Positions 35,638 to 47,270 of a stretch of DNA of 64,000 nt are shown one piece after another (the first letter of the stretch is position 1; every line of letters starts with the position of its first letter). Source of the DNA: Rhizophagus irregularis (Eukaryota; Glomeromycota; Glomeromycetes; Glomerales; Glomeraceae). The notes beneath the pieces are model-generated. The model was not told where the DNA came from and made no database searches. It saw nothing but the letters and a program-made list of their open reading frames with translations. The DNA lies in assembly GCF_026210795.1 (NCBI RefSeq), contig NC_089432.1, positions 5,828,001-5,892,000 on the forward strand, written 5' to 3'. The position numbers were made by a program, and so were the translations under genes.

Positions 35638-35697
35638 AGTAGATAGATTAAGTAGACATCACTATAATTATAGTGATGTCTACTTAATCTATCTACT
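35638..35697. repeat. perfect 60-bp palindrome
   Basis: AGTAGATAGATTAAGTAGAC continues through CATCACTATAATTATAGTGATG and returns as GTCTACTTAATCTATCTACT. The two 30-base halves are exact complements with no spacer. The coding fragment at 35699 begins immediately after it. Confidence 0.95.
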
Positions 35698-35698
35698 C

Positions 35699-35962
35699 CT
35701 ATTATTTGATATTGTTTATATTAGACAAAAAATTAACTGCAAAACACCTGTAGAAGCAGTATACTATTCATGTAAACGTTTAAATACAGAAACTATATAT
35801 TACTATTGTGGCGAAAAAGATGGATTGTTGGAGTCAAATGAAAATTTGATAAAAAATTATCAAACAATATATCCTTTTTGTGAAGTTTGTAAGGAAAAAG
35901 GTTATAATTGGCCAACAAGAAGAAAAATTAATGCAGGACAAAAGAGAAAAAGAAATGAATAA
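35699..35962 (+). pseudogene. C-terminal fragment of an unidentified gene
   Basis: An open frame of 87 codons without a start: LLFDIVYIRQKINCKTPVEA ... YYYCGEKDGLL ... PFCEVCKEKGYNWPTRRKIN ... ending AGQKRKRNE. Four or five cysteines in CxxC-like spacing suggest a zinc-binding tail. I recall similar endings in repeated Rhizophagus gene families but cannot name one. It starts exactly at the edge of the palindrome, so it was cut off there. Confidence 0.4.
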
Positions 35963-36730
35963 ATAATAAAAATTAATCTTTTCTATACATAAATATATGT
36001 TTATTTAATATGTTTGTTTAAATCATACCTCCCCTCCCTCAATTTTTTCTGACAAAAAAGACGTTAAACTAATTTTTAATTTGGAACGGCCTAATTTAGC
36101 AATTTTTCTAATCTAAGATTTTTTTTCTTTTATTTGCTTATAATTAATTTGAAATTAAATAATTGATTTTTAAATTGATATTACTAAAGATATAGTATAT
36201 AATTAATAATCATTACTTTATATTATAATAGTAAAAGTTGCAATTTATTATTACTTTAAACTCAAAGTATTGTAATATTATAACATTTATGATTTTTCAA
36301 AAATTTCCTTTTTTGAAAAATAAAAATTACAAAAATAAGTTTATAAATAGATATCATTATAAAAAGAAATGATTGATATATTTGTATAATTGGCAATAAT
36401 TATAATACTATATAATAATTATAAGGAATTTGACTTTTATGTGGGATGCATAAATTGCATCCCATGCATAGTAATTCTGATATATATGGGTATTTAAATT
36501 ATTTAATAAATACATCATAATTGTCTCATACGCAGCTTTTTTTGATACGCGTCTAAATTTAGACTTTTTTATTTCACATGATCACGTGTTTAAATTATAT
36601 TATACTTTTTTTTCTCAACGATTATCATCTTTCCTCTTCCCCTTTCTTCCTCTCTTCCTATCTCCCCTCTTCTTCTCTAGTCTCTCCTCTCAACCTCTTT
36701 CTCCCACTTATAAATTTTATTACAACTAAA
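35963..36730. other. intergenic with a decayed kinase-end duplicate
   Basis: No intact gene. About 36100-36190 resembles 37735-37820 (both share CTAATTTTTCTAA... and TTTTTAAATTGATATTAC-like text). GGGATGCATAAATTGCATCCC at about 36442 is a short perfect palindrome. Confidence 0.4.
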
Positions 36731-37027
36731 ATGAGTGACTCTGAATTTATGTCAAGCAATGATGAAATTTTCGATGAGGCTTTTGATAATGATTTTATTG
36801 AAAATATTTCTAATGACAGTGACTCTGATGGTGAAGATAATGGTGGTTCCTCCAATAAAACTCTGAAATTGGAAGTTGGGATGGCTTTTCTCACCTGGAA
36901 GATTGCACCTAATGACAGTGACTCTGATGGTAAAGATAATGGTGGTTCCTCCAATGAAACTCTGAAATTGGACGTTGAGATGGCTTTTTTCACCTGGAAG
37001 ATTGCATTTAACCATATTAAGCAATAA
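36731..37027 (+). pseudogene. FAR1-like DNA-binding domain remnant with an internal tandem duplication
   Basis: 98 residues, MSDSEFMSSNDEIFDEAFDN.... A 99-bp segment coding NDSDSDG(E/K)DNGGSSN(K/E)TLKL then (E/D)V(G/E)MAF(L/F)TWKIA is present twice in tandem. L-E-V-G-M-x-F-x-T-W is the entry to the FAR1 zinc domain common in MULE-derived and expanded Rhizophagus genes. After the stop, another frame continues with family-like text (AHQQGFGICKGRSEK), so the gene is broken by at least one frame change near 37027. Confidence 0.45.
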
Positions 37028-37176
37028 GCTCATCAACAGGGCTTTGGCATATGCAAAGGAAGATCAGAAAAAAATAGAATCTAAATTAAGAAAACAAACA
37101 ATTGTATGTTTTTGTGAAGGAGTTTATAATAATCAATCAAAAAGGAAAGAAAAGGAAAATATCATTGTAATTTAAT

Positions 37177-37237
37177 GGCTCAAATCACTACTGTAATTCA
37201 AGCCGCAGCGGCTTGAATTACAGTAGTGATTTGAGCC
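37177..37237. repeat. perfect 61-bp palindrome (30-bp arms, 1-nt loop)
   Basis: GGCTCAAATCACTACTGTAA runs to TTCAAGCCGC, then one A, then the exact complement back to TTGAGCC. It has no sequence in common with the palindrome at 35638. It lies just 3' of the FAR1-like remnant. Confidence 0.95.
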
Positions 37238-37840
37238 CGGCTCCCTTCGGTCGCCTATTTGCATTTTAATAGTATTTTAATAGTATGAGCTTATCTTTGA
37301 TACTTTTTTGGCATATAATTTAATTAATAGAAAAAATAATTTTTTTATGTAATAGAAGGGATGCGTATAGAAATACATATGCATTGTTTTATTTTTAGAA
37401 AATTTATTTAAATTTTTTTACCAGTGCGTAAAATATTCAAAAATTGAAAATTTTATATATAATATATGCATCCTACAATTTATGCAGGTGCGTAGAAAAT
37501 AAAAACCTATAATTATAATACTATACTATAATTATAATAAAAGTTATAACCTTATAACCTTTTAAAAATAATTACATATCATATTTTTAAATATTACTGC
37601 TAAGACTTTAATTTTTAAATGTTAATTTCTAATTGAATTAATTGTTACAAATTATTTTTTTCTATTTGAATAAATATTTTACTAATATGCTAATTATTTT
37701 TCTCTTAACTCATTTTAAGAACTTTAATAATAAATTTCAGTAATTTTTTCTAACTTAAGATTTTTTTCTTCTATTTATTTATAATCAATTTAAAATTAAA
37801 TTAATAGATTTTTAAATTGATTTTGTTGAGATTTTAATTC
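37238..37840. other. intergenic with a decayed copy of the kinase 3' end
   Basis: About 37600-37760 reads on the minus strand as a degenerate version of the last 100 bases of the kinase gene (37841-37950). Both share CAATTAATTCAATTAG/CAATTAGTTCAATTA and the AAAAAAATAATTTG core. No open frame remains. Confidence 0.5.
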
Positions 37841-39052
37841 TTAAATATTAGCTTTTAATTGAACTAATTGAATTTGCAAATTATTTTTTTCCATTTGATG
37901 TTCATTTTGAAAATTTTGATTATTAATTTCAGCAATTTTTTCTAATTTAAAGAGCTCTTGTTTTAATTTAAGAAATAGAATTTCATTTAAATCTTTACTA
38001 GTAAAATTATGTAAATGACTTGTATAGTATATTTGTGAATAAGAATTTACAATATGATTAATATAATTATTACTTGATGCATTTATAAATTCCATAATAT
38101 TGCTTTTTAATTCTTCATTAATATCTTCAATTTTCTTTTCTAAAGGAAAAGAAATCCAATTTTTAATAATATTTAAAATTTTTGATGCAGATGGCCTTTT
38201 TAATGGATCTTCATTCCAACATTTTTCCATTAAATCTACATAACATTGTGGAGTATTTTTAATAATTTCAGGACATTCACCTTTACAAATATCTAAAGCA
38301 AGTTGAAGATTATCATGTGCTTTATCATTAAATGGTGAAATTCCAGATGTAAATTCCCACATAATCATAGAAAAACTATATATATTACTAGCTTGAGTAT
38401 AAGATTGACCTTTTAAAATTTCAGGTGCCATAAATGGTATAATACCATAAATATTATTTAAGGATTTTGTAAGTTGGTGCAATCCTAAATAATCACTAAT
38501 ATAAATTCCATACATATTTTCTTCATATTCATGACATAAAATATTGTCATCATAAAAGTTATAATGAATAAGATCTTCTTTATGAATATCATTAAGACCA
38601 TCAATAATTTTATATAAATTAAATAATTTTTGTTTCCAGGTTTTTGTTATTTCTGTTAAGCATTTTCTTAAATTACCTTTATTTGTATATTCCATTATTA
38701 ATATATAATTCAAAGTATCTGGATTTTTTGTAAATCCATATATTCTAATAATTTTATCTGAATCAATAATTTTCCACTATAAAAAATAATTTAGTTTATT
38801 AGTATAAATAAATTATAATTAATATAAAAAAAAATACTTAATCATACTTCATTTAAACTTTCATTTGAATTATTAAGATAATCAAAATCTTTAAGAATTA
38901 CTTTGATTTCTTTATATTTAGCTTCATATATAGTACTAAATCCTTTTTTATCAGAATATTTATTAATATTTTCAAATTTATCATAAGGAATCCATTTTAA
39001 TTTATTTTTAGAAATAAATTGATCCATAATTTTGCTTCCACTATAATCATAT
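37841..39052 (-). CDS. tyrosine-kinase-like protein kinase domain, probable pseudokinase
   Basis: Two exons: 39052-38848 and 38776-37841, with an intron GTATGATT...TTATAG. From the ATG at 39027 it gives 371 residues. The frame is also open upstream to the acceptor at 39053 and reads YDYSGSKIMDQFI, like the W-T-S-G-N...I-D-x-F-I entry of Rhizophagus kinases, so coding may begin further upstream. Kinase motifs: FSTIYEAKY (glycine loop, loose), VILKDF (ATP lysine), IISDYLGL-like DFG (YISDYLGL), IIPFMAPEIL (APE) and WNEDPLKRPSA. The catalytic loop HRDxxxxN reads HYNFYDDN: the catalytic Asp is Asn. The C-terminus is a coiled coil. On its 5' side lies the 3-nt-exon ladder. Confidence 0.75.
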
Positions 39053-39654
39053 CTTTAAATATAAAAATAAAATTATATTAAAATTTAAAATGTAATTTAC
39101 AATTAAAAATTTAATATTAAATAATATAAATTACTTACTTTAAATAAAATTATAAAATTTTAATATAATAATAAATAATTAATTTAATTTTTATATAAGT
39201 TTTATTATATATAATAACTTATAACTTACCAACTAAATAAAGTTTAAAAGATTTAATAAGTAAATATTATATAACTATAAAAAATTAATTATATTAAATT
39301 AAAAAAATGTAATATATACTTACAAGCTAAAATATTTTAAAATAAAGAATTTAGTTAGTTTTAATTATATGAAAAATATTATATAAATATAATAGAAATT
39401 TACCATCTGAAATATTTAAATAATTTTTTACATAAAGAATTTGGTTAGTTTAAATTATATATAAATATTATATAAATATAATAGAAATTTACCTTCTGAA
39501 ATATTTAATAAATAAAAAATTTAATTAGTTTAAATTATATGTAAATATTATATAAATATAATAAAAATTAAATAAATAATTTATAACTTACCAACTAAAA
39601 GAAATTACAAATAATTGTTAAATAAAAAATTTAGTTAGTTTAAATTATATGTAA

Positions 39655-39903
39655 GACTATTTCAAACTAATTATTAGTTTAACATTCTTTTTGGTTGAAA
39701 AATTGAGAGGAAAGAAGAAAATAATAAATAAACATGATATTTAAATATATTAAAATTTTGAAAGTTTTTGGTAAAATCAGAAATATTTAGTACATCCAAT
39801 GGATATTTTAAATTTATGTAAATATATGTATTTAAATTATTTTAAAATTTTTAAAAATAGAGAAAAGAGAAAATGTTAAACTAAAAATTAATTTGAAATA
39901 GAC
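39655..39903. mobile_element. 249-bp MITE, PIF/Harbinger-like (TAA target duplication)
   Basis: Inverted ends GACTATTTCAAACTAATTAT and the complement GTCTATTTCAAATTAATTTT, about 31 bp. TAA flanks both sides (39652-39654, 39904-39906). Removing one TAA and the element restores the usual ladder text TATGTAAATATT. It lies in the middle of an intron unit. No coding capacity. Confidence 0.8.
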
Positions 39904-41081
39904 TAAATATTATATAAATATAATAGAATTAAATAAATAACTTACAATCTATATTATTAAATAAATGATTTTTTAAATAAAGAATTTAATTAGTTTAAAT
40001 TATATTTAAATTTAAATATTATATATTACCATCTAAAATATTTAAATAATTTTTTAAATAAAGAATTTAGTTAGTTTAAATTATATGTAAATATTATATA
40101 AATATAATAGAATTAAATAAATAACTTACGAACTATATTATTAAATAAATAATTTTATAAATAAAGAATTAGTTAGTAGTTTAAAATACATGTAAATATT
40201 ATATAAATATAATAGAATTAAATAAATAACTTACAATCTATATTATTAAATAAATAATTTTTTAAATAAAGAATTTAATTAGTTTAAATTATATGTAAAT
40301 ATTATATAAATATAATAGAAATTTACTTTCTAAAATATTTGAATAATTTTTTAAATAAAGAATTTAGTTAGTTTAAATTATATGTAAATATTATATAAAT
40401 ACAATATAATAAAAATTTACCATCTAAAATATTTGAATAAGTTTTTTAATAAAAAATTTAGTTAGCTTAAATTATGCATAAATTTTATATAAATATAATA
40501 TATAAAATTAAATAAAATTAAATAACTTACGAACTATATTATTAAATAATTAAATAGTTAGCTTAAATTATATATAAATATTATAAAAATTAAATAAAAC
40601 TTACTTTCTATATTATTAAATAAATAATTTTTTAAATAAAGAATTTTAGTTAGTTTAAATTATATATAGATATTATATAAATATAATAGAAATTTACCAT
40701 CTAAAATATTTGAATAATTTTTTAAATAAAGAATTTGATTAATTTAAATTATATGTAAATATTATATAAATATAATAGAATTAAATAAATAACTTACAAT
40801 CTATATTGTTAAATAAATAATTTTTTTAAATAAAGAATTTAGTTAGTTTAAATTGTATATAAATATTATATAAATAAAATAAAAATTTACCATCTAAAAT
40901 ATTTGAATAATTTTTTAAATAAAAATTTAGTTAATTTAAATTATATATAAATATTATATAAATATATATATATATATTAAATAAAATTAAATAAATAACG
41001 ACGCGTACACAGCAGACAGAGAATAACTACACGCAACAAAATGCAAATGTATATAACAACAACACATACAATTTAACATTC

Positions 41082-42640
41082 ATGGGACACAACATTAACG
41101 GCCTGGGCCCCGATCATTCCAAACTTAATTTACTAATAGAATACTGTTCAAACAAAGGAGCTGATATAATAGGTATATGCGAAACAAACAGAGATAGAAA
41201 ACACGGAAAATTTTGGAACAAACAAACACTAGAATATACCTCTTTCTGGACTAACAAAGACAACAAGATAAAAGGGTCAGGAGTTTGCATAATGATTAAC
41301 AAGAAATGGGAAAAACACATTGGAAAAGTCAATAGAATAGGTGCATACTACATAGAAGCTTGGTTACTCTTCAAGAATTGCACGCTCATAGTAGGTGTAA
41401 TATACATACCACCATCAGACACGAAAATACAAAGTGAACTAACAAGCTATATTAAAAAAGAATTCACTAATCACAGTAAAAAAAATAGGTATTACATTCT
41501 GATAGGAGATCTCAACTCATATTTGGACAGAACACTAGATTATAGCGGCCCATCCAAACTCGGAAAAAAACCTTCAAATATAATTACGTGGTTAGACAAC
41601 GCCTTTTTTACGACACGTACAGAAAACTAAATCCCAAAAAGAGATGCTTCACATGGAAAAACAAAAATACATCAACTAGAATTGACTACATATGGGCGGA
41701 CCCTAAACTTGAAGCTAACATAAGAAAGAGTCACATATACCAGTCAATTGACATTACAGATAGTGATCACAACATCACACTCGCAGAAATCTCTTTCACT
41801 AATATAATAGTCACTAACAACAAAGGAGGTAGAAGAGCAGAAAAGAACTCAACACGTATTGTATATGACTATGAGAACACCACAAATGAACAGTGGAACA
41901 GATATGAAAAATACCTTAATGGCCTGCTGAAGAAACATAAAGCCTTCAGATACATAGAGAAGCCAATGGACAAAATGAGGATACACTAAATAAATTATGG
42001 GACATCATATGTAACTGCATACAACAGGCCGCGCTTAAACACATTCCACACAAGAAAATAGGCGGCGTCAAAACCAACTTTAATAGGAATTATAAAGAAA
42101 TCGAAAACTCCTCTAAAGAACGTAAGGACCTATTATATATTAGAAGTATAATGAGGAAATTATATAAAAACGAATTGAAGGGGGTAGAGTTACGCAACGC
42201 ATCAAAAGGAATTAAATCGTTCAACCAATGTTACGGAACCAACATAGCAGAGATAACGGAAGACACGGACTGGCACACATGGAAATGCGAAACGAGAAAC
42301 TGGCTGAAAATAGTCAGAAGAATAATTAAAATAAAGGACAAGGCAATCAAAGAAGCATCAATAAAGAAAAGGATAGAAGAAAGAAATAGTATGATTACCA
42401 AGGATCAACGGAAAATGATTAATAGCATCCTAGACAAAACATACTCAAAAATCAATCTGGACAGAATACGTATACTCACTGATACCCAAGAAGAAATATT
42501 GCCGAACTCTAAAGAAGAAGTCCATACAGAAGCGATTAACGCGTATTCATCCCTATTCCGCTCACGAAATCATAAATTCGAGAATCTCCCAGAACAGTGG
42601 AAAGAAATATATGAACCGCGAAAGACATAAACCCGGAAAT
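41082..42640 (+). pseudogene. LINE AP-endonuclease and linker region
   Basis: Starts MGHNINGLGPDHSKLNLLIE. Endonuclease motifs are HNINGL, IIGICETN, GVIYIPP, LIGDLNSY, RIDYIWAD and SDHNI, covering most of the APE fold. A frame change near 41605 separates GDLNSY from RIDYIWA, and another near 41970 precedes the linker (YKNELKGVELRNASKGIKSF). It would nick target DNA to prime reverse transcription. Confidence 0.8.
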
Positions 42641-45030
42641 TTACGAACACCTAAATGATATACCGACCGAACAAGAGTGGTATGAGATGCTCGAAACTAT
42701 GAACGATAAATCAGCACCAGGCATCTCTAACATCAGCTATAAATTAATCAAGAAAGCTGGTGCAAAAGCCAATGACTTGTTCAGGCAATACACAGGACTA
42801 CTGTTATTTGTTACAAAACATACCTATGAAATGGAAAATCTCTCAATTGTATCCGATCCCCAAGACTTATGATTGGGATTTCAACCTAGCAAGGACGAGA
42901 CCAATTTTACTTATTGAGTGCCTGCGTAAATGTGCAGTCAAAATTACCACAAAATGCCTAGGAAATATTCTCAGTAAACACGAAATTTTAAAAGGACCAA
43001 ATTACGCGGGATTACCAGGCGAATCTACATCAGCACCACTTTCAATAATTAATGGTATTCTAGAAGACGCTCGTGAAGAGAATAAGACAGTATGGATAGT
43101 GGCTCAAGACATGGCGAAAGCCTTCGACAGCGTCGGAATGGTTCCCTTGCAAAAAGCTCTGGAGAGAATTAGATTACCACCATCCACCATTAATTTCATC
43201 ATAAATATCTACAAAAACCGTAAGATCAAGATCATCACGGTGTACGGTGTAACCGATACTTTCACAGCATGCGATGGTATAGACCAAGGGGAGGTTATAT
43301 CCCCATTGATCTGGAGAATTTTTTACGATCCCCTCCTCCATAGAATACAGGAAGATGAAGCTTTAGGTTACTGCATGGAGCTAAATTGGCCGGACAACGT
43401 TTTTAATAATAATAAACGGAAAATAACAGTACGAACCGCCGTGTCGGCATACGCAGATGACACACAATGGATCGCCAAAAGTAAAAATGAAGCAGAAGAA
43501 ATTTTACTAATTGCGGACGAATTTTTTGATATCAATGACATAAAAATTAACGGGGAAAAAACTGAAATTATCGTTGTAAATCCGGAAGAAAGCAACGAAA
43601 ACGAAAGGTTCTTGGAGATAGGGAAAAATAACGACAAAGTGTTTGTCAACAAGGGATCAGTTCCAATACGCATTCTGGGAGTATGGTTCAAAGCAGACAA
43701 AGGAGACAAACACATAGAAGCTATAGTAAAGAAAGAGATATCGACAATAGTAGGGGCGATTAGACACAAACACATAACACATGCGCAAGCGATCTACATT
43801 ATTAACACTGTTTTACTCCCGCGACTAGAATATAGGCTTAAAACAACCGTGTGGGAAGACAAAAAATATGAGGAAATTTTTAAGCCGGTTATGCAAACAA
43901 TTAAACATAAGACGCGACTGCTCAGCAACTGTCATGACAACATTCTTCTCCACTCAGCACAAGGCAAATTAAAGAACCTGTGGAGAAATCAAATAGCAGC
44001 GCAAATATCAGAATTCCTAGTCACCATTAACTCGCAATCGAAACAGGCGGACGTAGTTAAAATGAGATTAAAAAAGGCGCAACTAATATTAAATATAACG
44101 TCTTGCATTTTATTGATGGAGCCGGACGTCACAGTTCTCAACAAAATGCCTAACAATCACGCCTACAACGTAATGAGAAAAGCACACGACTACTTATTTA
44201 AATTTCAACCATTAACAGATAACGAAGAATGGGACATACCACTAATAGGACCGAACGTAAGAAACTTTGTATATCAACAAGCGTCAAAGATGCACAGGAA
44301 AGACAAAGAATTCATTATAAGAAAAGCTGCATCTATGTCGATCTACGGTGCATTACAATTAGTTAATCAGGACGCTTCGGACACAGTCACATGGCAACAA
44401 ATCTGTGACATCAATAAAAGACCAGCAAGAGGCAGGACTCCGCAATGGTTTAATTCACTAACAGATATCATACAAAAGGCACCCAACCTAAAAAACTATT
44501 ATATGACGGATAAGGCGCCCTTTGACTCAGAAAATAGATTAGAAAATGATGGAATGTATTTAAAAAACGCACAGGCGTTCAGGATGCCAAAGAAGTTACC
44601 ATCTACAGATAATAGAAAAAAAGAATTCGTCCATATGCAACAAGATTATACGTTAACATTTGGACAAATTAACAAAAAACTTCAAACAGGTAAACATACG
44701 ATACAACATTGGACCACAGCTGACAGTGAGCAGAGAATGGACAACGAAGTGCCATATAAATTAATTAAGCGATGTGGAGGTTGCTCACTAAACGACAGAA
44801 GGGTCAACAAAGAAAACCGTGGTTGCTTCTTCAATAAAGACCGCACGTCGTTAACATGTATAAATAGAGTATCCAAATACCGAACTGATCCAGATACTAG
44901 AATAATCAAGGACATTATAGAAACCAGAGGCTACCCACAATTACAACAAAATGTGAGACATAGCCCCAGTTACATACAAATGGTAGACTATCGACACGGC
45001 TCTAATACAAAACACGTTAGTGAACAATGA
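42641..45030 (+). pseudogene. LINE reverse transcriptase
   Basis: Fingers and palm motifs are APGISNISYKLIKK, RPILLIECLRK, AQDMAKAFDSV (motif A), GIDQGEVISPLIWRIFYDPL (motif B) and SAYADDTQWIA (motif C with YADD). The main frame (42760-45030, up to 756 codons) is intact from just after the fingers; one frame change near 42810 separates it from the upstream part. After the RT there is a Cys-rich segment (RCGGCSLNDRRVNKENRGCF) of the kind seen between RT and RNase H. Confidence 0.85.
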
Positions 45031-46604
45031 AGCCTATGACACAGCATATAGCGTTGCTACAACAAATAAGATCAACCTTTAACCCATCTGACATGATTAA
45101 TATTTACACAGATGGCTCATTAACAAACCGCTTTAACAATAGTTCTAACACTTTTACAAAATACATGGGTACAGGCTGGGTGATACTGAATAGTAAAGAC
45201 GAAGTAATACTGGAGTGTAGTAGTTCAATCACAGACTGGCCCTCATCCACACGTGCAGAATTAGGAGCCATCTTGTCAGCTATATTGGTTTTACAAACAG
45301 GTCAGAAAGCAAATATCCTTACTGACTCACAAGCTGCTATAGATAGTATCAACTACATAAGAACAAATTTAACAAATGGAAAAAACAAAACAAGAATTTG
45401 GTGCAAATGCAACAACTACAGCATAGTAAGTTGTATAATTAACCTTATTGACAGCAAACGGTTAGAAATAAAGTTAGTAAAAGTCAAAGGTCATTCTGGA
45501 GTCAAAGGCAATGAAGAAGCAGATAGGGTAGCGAAAAATGATACTAATAGTTTAACTTGCATCAAAATTAAAGATTCACAACAAAAAGATTTAATATATG
45601 ACATTTATTGGGATGGTATAAGAGTTGACAGGCACATCAGAAAATTCATAGATAATTTGTGTGAATCCACATTAGACGCAGCATGGTCCCTCAATCGTAC
45701 ACATAGATCAGTATTTTCAGACACAACTGACACAATAGAAGAAGAAGTCACCTGGACATTATTTAAAAAAAACACAGGATCTAACTGCACAACATCAATG
45801 ATAAATGACAGATTTATCAAACACTTGAAACTTTTAAATTATTTGCTTCCAACTTTAGAAATCATGAAAGAAAGAAGATATGACTTATATGGAGATGTAA
45901 AGTGCAGGTTTTGTCTTGAAGAAAATGAAGATGATGATCATATGATATACTGCAAACAGCTCAGTGATAAATGGATAACTATAGCTAACAATACTGTATG
46001 TAAATGTAATCAAACAATCAAGAACTTCTTATTACAAGAAAAAAATATTCAATTAAGTCAGGAAGATATACAACAATTACTCATATGGAACAGAAACTTC
46101 TTTGCCCATACTATTGATGCTAATCTTGATTTACCCATTCCGCATATTCATTTAATGATAAGAAGTTTCTTTCCAAAAGAAAAATACAGGGAGCTCAAAA
46201 TTATTGTCAAGACAAAAAGAATAGCATTAACTATTGCAGCCCTCTTTCTAGAAGTATTTGTTAATGAATTTTACAATATTATTTGGCAACCACGTTGCAA
46301 GGTAACAGCAGAATGGGAGCATACCAAGGGTATAAAAAAACAAGACTTAAGAAAAAAACCATTAGCACATCAACGTATTGTATATAAAAGGATTCTAACT
46401 TTACAGACAGAGGATGGCATATATGATTTGGAAAAGAGGAAAATATTAAAACATAATGAACAATGGTCAATAGCATTAGAAAAAGCAAGACAATATATAA
46501 ATCAATTTATTAAAGAGGGAAATAGGGTATTTTGGAAAGTATATAACAACAAAAAAATATATAAATATAACATAACCCTTTTTTTTTCTTTGTTTAGAGG
46601 GTAG
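45027..46604 (+). CDS. LINE RNase H and C-terminal region
   Basis: 525 residues, MKPMTQHIALLQQIRSTFNP.... The RNase H motifs are INIYTDGSLTN, SSTRAELGAI, ILTDSQAAIDSI and VKVKGHSGVKGNEEADRVAK, so the D-E-D-D set is present. The start overlaps the RT stop as ATGA. A CCHC-like stretch (KCRFCLEENEDDDHMIYC) follows at mid-length. The frame is whole. Confidence 0.8.
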   Translation: MKPMTQHIALLQQIRSTFNPSDMINIYTDGSLTNRFNNSSNTFTKYMGTGWVILNSKDEVILECSSSITDWPSSTRAELGAILSAILVLQTGQKANILTDSQAAIDSINYIRTNLTNGKNKTRIWCKCNNYSIVSCIINLIDSKRLEIKLVKVKGHSGVKGNEEADRVAKNDTNSLTCIKIKDSQQKDLIYDIYWDGIRVDRHIRKFIDNLCESTLDAAWSLNRTHRSVFSDTTDTIEEEVTWTLFKKNTGSNCTTSMINDRFIKHLKLLNYLLPTLEIMKERRYDLYGDVKCRFCLEENEDDDHMIYCKQLSDKWITIANNTVCKCNQTIKNFLLQEKNIQLSQEDIQQLLIWNRNFFAHTIDANLDLPIPHIHLMIRSFFPKEKYRELKIIVKTKRIALTIAALFLEVFVNEFYNIIWQPRCKVTAEWEHTKGIKKQDLRKKPLAHQRIVYKRILTLQTEDGIYDLEKRKILKHNEQWSIALEKARQYINQFIKEGNRVFWKVYNNKKIYKYNITLFFSLFRG

Positions 46605-47026
46605 TGGAAGCTATACTGAAATCTTATAATATGGTGATCCTATATAATTCAATAGTAACTATAGAAGGATATAGGTGAATTTTATAAGGTGATGGTAGGG
46701 CACAGGAGCAATCTTATGGATGGGGAACTGGTTTGGAGTTTTAATAAATTAGTTATATAACAGATGCTTTTGTATTCTTATATATAATTAATAAACTCAC
46801 AAATTGCACTACCTTGCAAAAAAAAAAAAAATTAAATAAATAACTTACAATCTATATTATTAAATAAATAAATTTTAAATAAAAATTTAATTAGTTTAAA
46901 TTATATATAAATATTATATAAATATAATAGAATTAAATAAATAACTTACTCCCTATATTATTAAATAAATAATTTTTAAAAAACATTTAGTTAGTTTAAA
47001 TTATATATAAATATTATATAAATATA

Positions 47027-47270
47027 GGATTTTGTTTTTTATCGCATCTGTAATACATTACATCCTGAATATTTCAGATAAAATTATATAATTCTTGGCA
47101 AAATAAAAAATATGTTAAAAAAACTAGGATGTAAAAATAGATTTTTTACAATTGAAAAAATTTTAAATTCTCATAATACATATAAAAAATATATAAAAAG
47201 AAAAAAAAATGTGATATAAATGATAAAAAAGGAATGCAATATATCACAGATACGATAAATTATAAAATTC
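47027..47270. mobile_element. 244-bp MITE with 9-bp target duplication (Mutator-like)
   Basis: ATAAATATA flanks both sides (47018-47026, 47271-47279). The inverted ends share TTTATCG(C/T)ATCTGT(A/G)ATA over about 38 bp. It is inserted in an intron of the ladder; the adjacent units are complete. Confidence 0.8.

Larger units (their letters stand above)
41000..46830 (+). mobile_element. LINE retrotransposon with endonuclease, reverse transcriptase and RNase H
   Basis: 5831 bp, ending in a 13-A tail. The direct repeat ATTAAATAAATAAC (40986-40999 and 46831-46844) is a clear target-site duplication. Domain order AP-endonuclease, RT, RNase H places it with the I/Tad1-like LINEs. The 5' end starts ACGACGCGTACACAGC. 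Codon use is less AT-rich than the surrounding ladder. About four frame changes (near 41605, 41970, 42625, 42810) show it is no longer active. It inserted in the donor-side part of a ladder unit, but the duplication left a complete donor on the far side. Confidence 0.92.

Noticed and set aside
43368-43775. Minus-strand ORF opposite the LINE reverse transcriptase
   Set aside because: Shadow of the RT frame, which carries all diagnostic motifs.
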